From Aspergillus flavus (lineage: Eukaryota; Ascomycota; Eurotiomycetes; Eurotiales; Aspergillaceae), in NCBI RefSeq assembly GCF_009017415.1, contig NC_092409.1, positions 2,976,001-3,040,000 of the forward strand: a stretch of 64,000 bases of DNA. The letters run 5' to 3'. This document shows, in pieces, positions 31,128 to 42,999 of the stretch. The number at the start of each line of letters is the position of its first letter. Position 1 is the stretch's first letter. The notes under the pieces are model-generated. The model did not search any database and was not told where the DNA came from. It saw nothing but the letters and a program-made list of their open reading frames with translations. A program made the position numbers and the translations under genes.

Positions 31128-32887
31128 TTGAGAGGTATAGGTAGTACACTGATTTAGCGAGACAGAAAATGGGAATAATATTGAATTTAGACGGACAATG
31201 TACAAGATTAAAGAGGGAGAGAACAATAGAGACCCCGAGACCACATACATATAAGGTGATGATATAGTGGGAGAAGGGGAAAGTGTGAGAGAGGGAATGG
31301 CGAGGGGGAAGATCACTGGACCTACAGTATAGAAGATGACAAGCGCAGACTGAATCCTTTCGACAACCACGGCGGCAATATCGAAATCCAACAACTGAAC
31401 CCTGTTGGCAAAAATAATGCAAAATTATACGGAAACCAATGAAGCCATTCCCAGAAAACTGAGCAAAGGCGAGTATTTAAACGTCCTAGGGTCAACAAAT
31501 GGAGAAAGACGGACGCGAGTAAGCGAATAAGCAGATTAGCCTGGGGGGAGACCACAGATAGTTCGTTCTGGTTTAGTACTAAGTCTACAGCTCAGCTTAT
31601 GGTAAGTGCGGTTTTACTTTTAAGGTGATCGTTTATTATCCAATATTTCCCTATTATTTTCTATTTTTTGATTTGCCTAGAATTAATTTCTAATACCTTT
31701 TAGTTAGCATGATTCACACTGCCACTTGCCTAAGTCAGGCCTGTCAGACTTTCTAAAACGCAAGTTAACATTGATGCGATGATCTTGCCGTTTGACTGAC
31801 TGGCTGCACATTGTGTTTCCCTTTTTTTTTTTCTCCTTCTCCCTAGACTTTTGCTCTCTTCTTGGACGTACCAGCAGCCTTAGAAGCGAGAGGAAGACAG
31901 TCAGAGCAATGGAAAAAAAGAAAAAGAAAACAAAAAAAAAAGGAAAATTGGTCCACACAAATGGGGTAAGGTTCATTGTTGATGAAATTGCTGTGTCAAC
32001 TTCCAGTCTTTAATTCTTTTCCCCGTCTCCCTCCTATGTCATCAAGCGTTCATTACGGGGTCAAAGATCTAACTCGGGATACTCAATCCAGAATAGGTCT
32101 GCACAAGACATCCTAAGATAACCATGGAAATGATTTCACCAAGGCAGGCTGTTCAGGAACCGCACCTTCCCGTCTAGCTCCACCCTACCGTGCCTGGGAT
32201 TCTCGGAATAGATACGTGCTGGGGAAGCAATTGGAAATGTCTACGAATTTTCGATGGACCCAAGGTAACGGCGGATCCTGGGTGAAGCGCATGGTGAGAA
32301 ACAAAACAAGCTGCTGGATCCGTCGTAAGGGACCGGGGGAGGTAAGCTCCTGGCCCCGGCATTGGGGAAGCGTAAATTGTTTTTCAGCCCCAAGGAGCTA
32401 ACGGACGCCATGTGTAGTGTGCCCGTTTTTTTCCTTGTCTCTCTTTGGCCGGCTATTGCTTATTGAATTGGGGGCCAGGGTGGTTAGCATGTAGCCGATT
32501 CGTACTTTGGAACCAAGCGTCTAACTTAGGGCGGGTACCAGACCAGGGAGGAAACGGCGCCGGCTGGCATACGTGGAGCCAGGTTCTGGGCTTAGGATCG
32601 TCATGATAGGAGAGCGGGTGCTCGAGATCAAGGACCCAGCACCACATGGCGATAAGCAGTCATGGGTGGTTCAGGTTTTGGAGAGGGAGGGGACCCTTTC
32701 CTGAGGTAATTAACATTAACGGCTGCATGGGCTCACTCGATACCTAGTCTATGGTACAATCAACAAAAAGCCCCCCTGGAATGGAGATCCATTCCTTAAC
32801 CTACCAACGTTAATTGTCCCTGTCTCGTGTGTGCATGATGGCGAGAATCGGCGACCTTTTGTGAGAAAAAAGAGAGAGAAGAAGAAA

Positions 32888-32919
<32 letters not shown>

Positions 32920-35900
32920 ATACGAATTGTCAAGTGCTTTTTCTTTCGCGTTCGTTTGGCCCCCACCGACTTAGGCGTCGCCAGCCACAATTGGGGGGAT
33001 CCGCACTTTTGCGATCAAGACAATTCGTATTATTTATTATATTACTTTTTGCTATTAGGGGATTCACCCCGACAATTAACGAAACCAAAATACCAGAAAA
33101 AAAAATACGACGATTACAGAAGAAAACCAGACGACCATGGAAAATTCAGGGAAAGAAAGTTAGGAAAGAAAAACACTAAAAAGCAAAAAAAAGAGAAACA
33201 AAACCAACCCATTTTCTAGGTTCTGGATTGTTCTTCTACTGTTGAACTCACGGTTGATCCCCACCCCATTGTATTCAATTATCAACCTAAATACTGACTT
33301 GATCCAGACTTGTAAAAATAAAACGAAAAACAAGACGATTAAAAAAAGAAAAGAAAAGAAAAAAACCCAAATCCCGCCAAAGACACCTTAGATAACGAAC
33401 CGGACCATGGCGGACACGCTCTCGATGCAAGCTTAAGAACCTTGTTATTGAAGGCATCCAACCAGTCCGTTGGGAGCAAATACGGTTTTTTCCAACTATA
33501 CTATCACATGGTTCGGCGCACCAACACCAACACTGAAACACTGGCGGGAAATACTCGATCGAAGCGCCTCGGCGGAGATGGTCAGGCAAACCAATATGAC
33601 ACGTTGTTTTCACCGTTTGACACGAATCAGAGCGGATGGTGTGGTTGGTGACGTCCACGGTAAGGATCGGCCAGGATCAAGAACCTTCATGTTCGATAAC
33701 CGCTCGGCCGGAACGCGCTCGCATGGAAAGCGTATCGAATACATCATCCTCGTCCGCTTGATGTCTGGGACTGCGCGTGGCTGTTGCTATCGGCGCCAGT
33801 GATCGACCACTGAGGGCGGGTTTAGACTTGCGCTTAGACAGAAGCCAAAAAGGAAAATAGATTAATCGGCCAAGCTAACGGATGGTTAGGCCGATACTAT
33901 TACGAAGTATGTGTCACTTGATCCAGAACCCCATCTCGGAGGCATATCACTTAGTTTCCTCCGTCCTCTGCCCTTCTACGGGTTCGCTTCGGTTCCCCAC
34001 AGAGGCCGTGATTGGTTCATCGCAATTAAATGCTGGGGCGATTTCTCGGCGAACGACAACCGACGGCCTTTCACCTGGGAAAAACAATTCCATGATCTCT
34101 GATTTGGGAAAACTGGGCATTTTCCACGAGGTAACGCCGACATCGCACGCGATTCTGCCCCCTGATGGAGAAATTGCTGGGCGGAATTTGCAGGGTAGGT
34201 AACATCACGACTCCACCGCCTCACCAATTCCCACCTCTTAATATTGTCGGATATACCCTCTGGCTCATGAGAAGATGGATATATAATTAAATTATATATC
34301 AACGACAGAGTTTGGGCCGAGTGTCTCAACCCGAGACCTCTTTCTTCAGGATCAGACGATCGACTGGTCTCCACGTGCGGTGGCACTTTTATCGATCCTG
34401 CTAGGTTTTCTCCAACGACTCCGTAGTTCGGGATACCATATGGCCAGTGGGTATTCTACATGGGCTCCCAGTAAGCTGGGGTCTTCGATGGACCGGGATT
34501 AGAGAATCTTTAATTAATCATTCACTTTCGGGTAGTCTTCAAGACAAGCCCAACGGGTACCTGGTCCCTTGTCCAACGTAGTACAGGACCATGCAAGCCT
34601 CAAGCGATGCACCCGCACGTACCGCCCACGAACAAAAAAAGTCGGTAGTCAGACTCAACACCACCCCCAAAAAATTGTACATACATACATGCCTCAATTG
34701 GAAGACCACGAATGATGTCTCACCCCTAACCATGGTCCCGACGATATGGTCGCTAGTCTTTTTCACAGCGCGTCCCATGGTCCCATGCTTCGGGTTCGGG
34801 AGGCAACACACATCCTTCGATTCATGAGCCCACCCGTTGCCCAGTTCAACCCCTCAAGAAAAGACATTCGGTCTCCGATTGAGTCGTAAAACCTTACCCT
34901 ATTCGGTAGCGGATCTGCCAGACCGTTGAAGATCGATGGATATGGGTTCCAGCAACTATACTGGAACCGGGATTAGTCCAGCCCACCGACGCAAGGTATC
35001 AAACAATGGTTTGCTACACTAAAAATGGTTCAAGACTTCAAGTATGATAGATTTTTATTATCCCTTTTGTTTCCTGGACTGCGGTAAGTTCCGCCAAGAG
35101 CGCCCTCCTAGGACAAACCTACCAATTACTCGACTGGGCCTCTACTACTATGTTCAATCAGGGGGAGATGCCTCTCCAGATGGGGAACTGTCCAATCAGG
35201 TCGATTGGTTTCACGTTGAAGACCAGGTGTCACCCACGTGGGATTCCCATTTCGGTACCCTTGCGTCTTTCCGGTCCACTTCTGGTACGTCATGTGCCAG
35301 GACTTACCAGACTAGGTAAATGGTTTTACCGTCCATTCTTATTAAGTGGGCTCGAAAATTCTTAATGCTAAGTATCCCCGAGTCTTGATTGCTACTACAC
35401 TACGTACCCCATGTCTGGGAACTGCGGTTTCATCTAATGTGTCAGCGGACACGGAAGATAAATTAACTGCGTTTATTAAAGCCCTCGTTGACCGCCACTT
35501 GTTGCTAATTCCAGGAGAACCATGACAAATCAAAGAAGCAGCGATGACAATGTGAAGATCAATCAGGAATAGTTGGAAATCAAATTTAAGATTAGAAGGA
35601 ACAGGAACAGAAAATCCTTCACGACGCCGCGAGTGAGAGAAACTAGTCCCGAAGGAATGAGAGTAAGTCACTAGGTGCTACCTAGCAGTACCTACGACCT
35701 ACTAAAATCTTGGAGCCGAGCAATCCAGTCGATCCTTGGCCTGACATATGAGTAATGTCGTCACTGGTAATAGTTGGATTGATTATAGATTGCCAATTGC
35801 AACCATCTGGCCTCCTCGCAGATCTTTCCGGATATACAGGATACTCAGTATACCTTTAAATCCCGTGCCCCTGCATAATTCTCAACAATGACAGAGAGGG

Positions 35901-36780
35901 AAACACAAAAATGTCACTAAAACCCATTTAACAGGGATTGTATAGAAATATCTCCAGCTTAATTAAACCTACGGCAAATACCCGAAATTATATAAAGAGG
36001 TAATGGAATCCCGTCACCACTCCTGTTAAAAGTGCGTAGATTATGGTTACATGGTTCCATTAATTAGCAACCTACTAATATAACATGACTACTATATAGG
36101 GCTCAAGTATAAGAATGACTATCACGCTATTCTCTCGGTCCGAAACAACCCTTATGTGTATTAGTGTCTCATAGTGTGAATATTTGAGTTTAGGAGGATT
36201 GCCGTTATCCCGTTCTGTACTTGGAGGTACTTGGAGGTACTCGGTGAATTGAAGAAAATATATTAAACGAAGACCGAGAAGCCGGTGTATATTCCCAAGA
36301 TAAATCCGAAAAGTGAAGACAGAGGAAAGAGACGAGAGAGGGGCCTTTGGTTATGTTACAATTCTATATTCTGCACCATTCTACACCGGTGAGCCGTGTA
36401 GCCGGCCGAAGAAGCTCTTGCTATTCGTTTGAAACCTCATTGATTTTGTGACTTGGTGGACCGGAAGAGGTACCTCCCATTCGGTGCATAGATTCGATCG
36501 AGCCGACATATCCGATTCCTTCTAAAAAGTACCTTTAGGCTAGATAAACTCGGCGCATCTATTGAATATCGACTAGAAGTCACCGTTATCTACATAAGTC
36601 ACTAAAGTACTGTGAAGGACTCCTGCAGGTTAGACGGCCTTTCTTTCTAACTAATTGTAGTGCATTCGAATTCTTTGTTCGTCTGCTAGATAAATAGTCC
36701 TGTAGTGTAATCTGGCCAGATATCATCTCGACACCGAGCCACATCTCTCAAAAGCCATCCCAAAGAGATGAAATGCGCAG
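31128..36780. other. gene-poor region upstream of the zinc-finger gene
   Basis: 5.6 kb with no recognisable gene on either strand. Contents are T-, A- and GA-rich tracts, including a 20-base A run at 32885-32904 and A/G-rich runs near 31910-31940 and 33330-33365. A 10 bp direct repeat (TACTTGGAGG) occurs near 36220-36240, and many short frames lack domains (for example 33287-33658 minus and 33470-33802 plus). It could hold a long leader or a non-coding transcript of the zinc-finger gene; nothing in the sequence proves this. Confidence 0.4.
32885..32904 (+). repeat. A20 homopolymer in an A/G-rich tract
   Basis: Twenty consecutive A bases followed by repeated AAAAG units to about 32930. It could be a polymorphic site, or the poly(A) end of an old retrotransposed sequence; no element is identifiable upstream. 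Confidence 0.7.
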
Positions 36781-37331
36781 CGCTGTGTGTTATTATACAT
36801 TTATTTCGAGCCTAGCAATATCCTGGATGAGATCCTCCGGGATGTGAAGTCTATACAGACACCGTGCGCTACGACATACGGCAGCAAAAAAGAAAGAAGA
36901 TATATTGGCCGGGTCAGGTGCAGCGGCCTCGGATACATAGGACGTCTGAGAAGCGTGGATGTTTATATTTTCCACGCAAATAACCAGCTTCGCTCTGCGA
37001 TACCAGTGCGGGTTGGGTTTGATTATGATGTCCCACAGCCTCTGTGCACCTGACTAGGTGTCTTCAGGAAGACGCCTACAGCCTTATTGAGTATCGTGTC
37101 GTCACGCTCACTTGGAACATTATGAACACATTATTCGCAAATTGCCTCAAGTTAATATAGTCAGTTAAGAACCCACCGACGTGAATAGAAGAACGGAGAA
37201 CGAGGTTAGATACCACGACAACCTTACAGTAGTAACCGCGCAGGGGCAGGAGACACCAGGGAGGTATTGCTGCTGCAAACAACTTCACGAGGAACAGTTA
37301 ATAGATATGTTGCACATCCTCTTCTTCGCAA

Positions 37332-38050
37332 GTGGCGGCTTTGAGAACCGTCTATACGGTTCAAGCTCGTTCTGATGACCAACCCCTGGCAGAACGTCGC
37401 CAGCGCGGGTTTAAGGGCAGACACAAACCGGCTGAGCGTCACCCTTGGCTGTGCCAAGAAAGCCATGATAATTATTGGCAAGCTGAGAGACTGGAACAAC
37501 GATGGCATTGTCAAAGTGTAACACTCTTACAATGACATTAGGGACTACTGTCAGTCATGTCCCGAATGTCAGTGCACGTTTCTCATAGACCTATTAAGGG
37601 ATGTCACTGCAAGGGCTCATACACTGACGTGCGACGGATGATTATACTATCTCTTGGGATATAAAGAAATTTTACTTCGGGAGTGATGACTCAAGGAGTC
37701 TTATCTTCATGAAGTAGGTCTTGGTGAACACGTCCGGAAGCAGATTTGTGTTTTCGCCCATGTCGACAACCTCATCGCCGACATTAAAGGAGCTCAACGA
37801 AATCTTGAGGTGTTATTCGATTCGTTAGAACATGGACTGAATATGAAGCCATCGCCGAACCATGGCGATGCTGATAGCCGTGGAGACATGGAAGATATCT
37901 AAGAGTGGCCTATGGACGAAGTGAACAACATACCCACGAGCGACACTGTCCGCAGTGTATTCCCGGCCGCTGACACCATAGCAACTTGGACTTCACAGTC
38001 GACAAGGCACATTAATGTATACCCATTTGGTCGAGGGTAGCTTTGAGCTC
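37332..38050 (+). pseudogene. decayed coding-like sequence with a CPEC motif
   Basis: In one plus-strand frame from about 37520 to 38040, protein-like segments are separated by stop codons. One segment reads SYNDIRDYCQSCPECQ, another ICVFAHVDNLIADIKGAQRN, followed by a segment to PNHGDADSRGDMEDI. The C-x2-C after a Y-D-I-R run slightly resembles the end of an integrase H2C2 zinc-binding region, but the sequence after it does not continue as integrase. It is probably a relic of a gene or mobile element; the family is unassigned. Confidence 0.3.
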
Positions 38051-41000
38051 ATGGAGGCGGTTAGCGAGTCACTTACACACTCGCTAACACTAGTCACGCT
38101 CGCTTATGTTCTGTCGCCGATATAGATTTCTAATAGCCTACCAAGTACATGATACCGTTGCCGAACTGGCTCGGATATCCATTAATGATCAAATAGTTGG
38201 AACTGATGGTTTGGAGCATGAAGCCGATTCATTGCCTTCCGAGGTCCGCGCCGCCCGCGATCGGTTCCTCGCCTTTGAAGCCGAATGCCTTTCTTGCATC
38301 ACGGGATGAAGCCAGCCATAGCGCTTCTGCTACGCGCCCCCGTCGTTCGTCTTTGTTGAGCGCCAATTTTGATCGTATGGGGAATGACGAAGACATAGAG
38401 GTTGTTGGAAGCCGCCGCGCTACCCCCCGTAAGGGTTCGAAGTACCCATTTTGTGCCCGTTTTGATCGTCTCGTCCGGCCGCAATGTGGCGTTGGTATTC
38501 TGTTTGTCCCTATTAATAGGGCTCTTGTTGTTAGGGATTTCTAGATAGCAATGTCTTTTTCCGCGATTGTCATTACACCCTACGCCTCCGTGTACCGTAT
38601 CCATGGGTAGCTATCCGCTGTTGTGGTATAAGCAACCCTCGTCCGGGATGTCAACCCTAAACCATGACGTGCCCAACATGTTATGGTGTCCGAGCCATTT
38701 AAAGCCACCCAGCCCTCACCGGGGGAGGCCATAAACCCCCAGGTCAGTGCCACCGAGGCGTTGTGGTGGGTGGCACTGCAGGCCCGGTCCAACTGGAAAT
38801 GGGCCAGGCCTGCGGCTAGTCCTGATAATCTGGTAAGCACAGAATGCCACAAACTATTAGAAATTTCATATTGTATGAGGGCTAAGAAAGATATACAGCT
38901 CGACAAAGGAGGAGGAGACAGCACTTGGAAGTTCACCCAGGATGAGTTGCACGCAGTCCCCGACAAACTCAGTAAGCTTGCTTCGGTTCCTGAATTCCTT
39001 ACACCGAATGGAACTAATAAAAAATATAATCTATTCTCGCCGATTACGCGGTTGCTGCGGGCGACTCCCTTGAGAACGAAGCATTCATATGACCTCAATA
39101 GCTAGCGGATCCTATGGCTTTACCGGACGGTGCGACTGTTCATCATTTTAAGTAGCTAATCCACCGAGTTGACATCTGGGGAGACTACTGTTCAGCCGTT
39201 GACCCACCTATGGATCCATGGATCTTAAAATCCCCCGAATGTGTGTTTCAAAGAATACTAATTCCTTCCATACAGTACGTCTGTCAAAGAGAATTGTCAT
39301 TGACAACTTTTCAGCCCGATGACAGAATGTTTACGAAGAACCGAATCTTTATATACAACATAAGCCTATACCCTCCCCGGTTGTGGAAAAGATGACCGAT
39401 GGTCAATTTGCTACCAGAATCTGTCAGAACAGGGTTGAAAGCTACTGCGCCAACGGATTGAGTACTAACGTGGACAAACATGGTAATGCCTTCCAATATT
39501 GTTGACATTGGAAGTACCGCTTGTTTGGATTTCCAGCTGTGTTATACATAGAATAATCAAAGCACTTCATCACAATGCTTTCGACATAACGAACGCTCCT
39601 CTTTCAAGAAAACAACCGAAAACTAATCTCATCCATTACAACCTGCACCATGAACAATACCAACTCCTTCCAAAACTATCTCCCGGAGGCCTACACCCAG
39701 GATGGCACTTTGCGTACATCGCCTTGGGGGTGATTTGCCTTGCAGGGCTTTCGTGACACTAGGACTATTTACGGCTGCTTCGGGGATTGCCGTATCTTCC
39801 AGACACATAATCCTGGCAATGACTGAAGGACAGATACAATCCAATTGCTCCATTAGAAATGCAGTGAATACGGGAGGACTTAATTCAAAAGACCAGCGAA
39901 CTAGCAACACAAGGCGTAAGTCAGTGTGCATCACGCAGCACTTTCGAAATGGTCTACAAATCTCTCTACAACAGTCCATTCACTCGTAGGTCTCCTAGAT
40001 CTTACGATCCGCTATGGCACGCATTTCGATCTGGACTTTTACGCATACGATGCAAGAGATACCGGTGATTGGAATGCAGTAGGCCAGTATGCCTCGCGGA
40101 GCACGCTTGAACTATTACACAAATTCTTCCTCACCCAGCTAGTGGGCCTACCGACAGACGGAATGCAAAATATCCAGCCTCAGGTGATCTAACGCGCTTG
40201 TATACATACCTGGTAGAAATGGCAACGCCTAATTGGCAGGCATCTGCAACTTTGCCATCCAGCTACTGCCCCAACCACACATCTCGACCCGTGACATAGT
40301 CATTCTTACGCTTTGTCACTTCCAGTTTCGCAAGACCTGGTGGCGATAGATATTCTGGAAACCCTCGATGTAGTGTTCAATTTTCGCGAAACGAAACAAT
40401 GGACGTCCAGACAAATATATGCATTGGAAAGGAGTAAGCGGCGGGAAAGATTCATACTGATTATGACTAAGGAGCAAGGCGAGGTGTTCAAAGGTAAACT
40501 ATCAAGATTGGTTACGGAAGGTCGATACCCTCCATACATTGTCGACAACATGATAGCTATGAACCACGCGTTAGAGAGGTAGAGGAAAGCTGATTACTCA
40601 AGGAGTTTCTACACTTGATTCGGCATTTATGGATCCTTGTCGGTATATGTACTGACTCCTCGACGCAGCGAAAGACATGAAACTCGCCGTAATGCAAGGC
40701 ATTCTCAGAAAATACACACTGCGTTGTGATTATTACGCCATTGGTCCCACACTTTCCACAGAGCGCATTTTTTCGCTCGAAAAGCACCTGCCCGGCGAAA
40801 GTAGCCATGCGGATGAAGTGTCTCAAGCGATTATATGAGTTGAATAGAACGAGGGAGATGAGTGTATCGAGGGGGGTGGAAAGAATTGTTCTAATGCAGA
40901 TAATGAGTCCGCCATCGAGGTTGCACAGAAACTTGACTGTCAGGGAGGATACAGATAGCGAGGACAGCGCACGCCAATAACAGCCGTACTTACCAATGCG

Positions 41001-41150
41001 TGAGTGTGAAGGATCCTTTACGGGATATTACTTCTCCAGCAAGAAGATCCACGCGTTCAACGACGATGATCCAACGTGTGGTGGTTGCACCAGAAATGAG
41101 ATTTGCGGCACGTTCTTGAAGGTATACTTTACTCGTTGGGCTGCGACGTG
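38051..41150 (+). other. region of broken plus-strand open frames
   Basis: Several frames with amino-acid usage like coding DNA, but no start-to-stop gene, occur at about 38106-38309, 38683-39105, 39926-40192, 40313-40582 and 40680-40840. Examples of blocks are VHDTVAELARISINDQIVG, YGTHFDLDFYAYDARDTGDW, AIDILETLDVVFNFRE and YYAIGPTLSTERIFSLEKHL. I recognise no family with confidence; the last block vaguely recalls the end of a hAT transposase. The repeated use of one strand suggests one or a few decayed units. Confidence 0.3.
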
Positions 41151-41189
41151 AAGACGAATATCAGAAGTCACAATAAATGAGCATCTTCA

Positions 41190-41690
41190 ACCACGACTAT
41201 TCTCTTGGCTTCTCCTCACTGTCCTCAGTGCCCCACCAGAGGATATAAATCTTGCACAGATGGAATCGATGGTAAGTATTGCTTTACTGTGTGTGTGGCC
41301 GTCCAGCGTCAAGGTCACCATACCATTGAAAACAAGGTATACTATATCCAGCGTGGCCTTGGACTACTGGCAAACTTGACAATTCTAGATGACGGACAAA
41401 ACGATTATTGCGCTTATCAAGCCCTACGATACAAGGTTCAGTGTTTTTGCACATGGCGATGGAGGCGGAAGAACAGTTCTTGAGGTCGATTGGGCTACCG
41501 TGTTATCTGGAGGCAAGATGATTGTCGAAGCATGGAAAGCCTCCATATCTGATACATTTCTGCTTAGAAAGATCAGACCGAGCAGAGGAAGAACTTACTG
41601 AGAATCCCAAGTTCCAGGAGAATGAGCTGAACATCAAAATGCTATTAAAGAAGCCAGTGATCAGGATCTACGCCCACTTTGAGCCAACCT
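41190..41690 (+). pseudogene. possible intron-bearing small gene or relic, cysteine-containing
   Basis: A plus-strand stretch encodes CPQCPTRGYKSCTDGIDG up to a good donor (GTAAGT at about 41273). After a TTCTAG acceptor near 41388 the phase-matched frame continues DDGQNDYCAYQALRYK. The two parts join in frame and together contain several cysteines, like small secreted fungal proteins. No clear start with a signal peptide was found, and downstream the frame must shift to reach a run including RAEEELTENPKFQENELN. I treat it as a relic or an unsolved gene model. Confidence 0.25.
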
Positions 41691-42581
41691 AACCGGCCTT
41701 TATACAAGTCGGCTGCTTCTATTGTCCTGGAACTAGTTGAATGGGATGGGCAGCAGGGCACACCTGGCACTTACCTAGCCAGGTAATCAAGTATACTACT
41801 ACTGTATTACTTGTGTCCCCTCTCATCACGCACCTAAGTGCATCCAACACCCTGTCTCGATTTACTGATCTATCACTATATCAATTCATCCAAGATGCCT
41901 CAATCTAAAGCCGTGACTTCCAAGCTCTCCGTACTCAAAAGAATTTACGTTAGGTAATAAAGGCGATTGATGCCTTAAATGTCATCACAGCGTCCGAGCA
42001 TGGCTAGAACGATGGCAACTACGAGGACAGTCTTCGCAAAACGCAAGAAGCGGTATGCTTAAAATAATCCTGAAGAGTACGAGAAAAAGGTTGCTGGCAG
42101 GGAGTCAGAGTTAATGAGGCGGTTACGGTGGATGTTTATAAACCAGTTCAACATGATAAACTTAGGTGCATCATTATTGGAATTTTTGGTCTCGAGAGCG
42201 AACAGAGCTATACCTTCACATACTTCTCGACGAAATGCTGAGACAATATCCTTCTGCTTTGTTGAAGAAAGCTGTGCTGACGAGCGCGGAAATATGAATC
42301 AATGTCAAATCTTGGTTGGGACCGCTATTATAAGCTGGAATTACTCTGCATATGCAGTAGTCTGGGATAACCGCAATCTGGAGAATATGGTTATGGTCAA
42401 GCGAGACTCCATCATCGGACACTGTTGAAAGATAGCTAGCTCATGGCTATATTAATGGTAACAATACCCATTCATGTCGGATATATACATGTACGTGGGG
42501 AGCTCAATCTAAAGAGAAATAGTACCTCCCTCTCACTCGAGCATCCAAAATAAATAGCAAAGAAAAGAAAGAAAGAAAGAA

Positions 42582-42755
42582 TCAAAAACGTACACTCCCC
42601 CTCATCCGACATATCCTCAGGATCGCCAACAAGCAAGCCCCGATCTCCAGACCCTTGTGGTCAATGACCAGCCAGTTTGAGGTAGACAGATTTCTGTCTT
42701 TGAATAGAGGCTGGATTGTCGAGGTTAGATATCGGCTGAAGTTAGGAGCGGCCAT
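42582..42755 (-). CDS. possible small hypothetical protein (57 aa)
   Basis: An ATG-initiated frame beginning MAAPNFSRYLTSTIQPLFKD with a moderately hydrophobic segment (GLEIGACLLAILRIC) before the stop. It could be a short membrane or mitochondrial protein, or a first exon. The frame is short, homology is not recognised, and an alternative reading of the same bases (GDPEDMSDEGEC) is equally protein-like, so this is a weak call. Confidence 0.2.
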   Translation of the reverse strand: MAAPNFSRYLTSTIQPLFKDRNLSTSNWLVIDHKGLEIGACLLAILRICRMRGSVRF

Positions 42756-42906
42756 TGTCTTTTCACTCCAGTGGGCCTTCAGCTGAGGGCGGCAGATTGG
42801 TCAAGCAGGTGGCGGGGAATCTCCGGATAATCGATCTACAGTACATACCTAGCGGGAGGTTCTAGGGTTGGAAGATACGGTGTAGGATACTAGGGAAGAA
42901 AAAGAG

Positions 42907-42999
42907 GAAGAAGAAGAAGAAGAAGAAGAAGAAGAAGAAGAAGAAGAAGAAGAAGAAGAAGAAGAAGAAGAAGAAGAAGAAGAAGAAGAAGAAGAAGAA
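42907..42999 (+). repeat. (GAA)31 trinucleotide microsatellite
   Basis: Thirty-one uninterrupted GAA units (93 bases), preceded by a purine-rich GAAGAAAAAGAG lead-in. It is a homopurine/homopyrimidine mirror tract of the kind able to form triplex DNA. It is not inside a supported gene. Confidence 0.97.

Noticed and set aside
33287..33802. Opposing open frames of 110-123 codons
   Set aside because: They overlap each other, contain homopolymer-derived runs (FFLFFSFF), and show no domain.
37520..37600. Possible retroelement integrase zinc-binding end
   Set aside because: Only the C-x2-C part fits; there is no upstream H-x-H pair and no integrase core after it.
40680..40840. Possible hAT transposase C-terminal region
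   Set aside because: The resemblance (TERIFS-like) is limited to a few residues, and no other transposase motif or terminal repeat was found.
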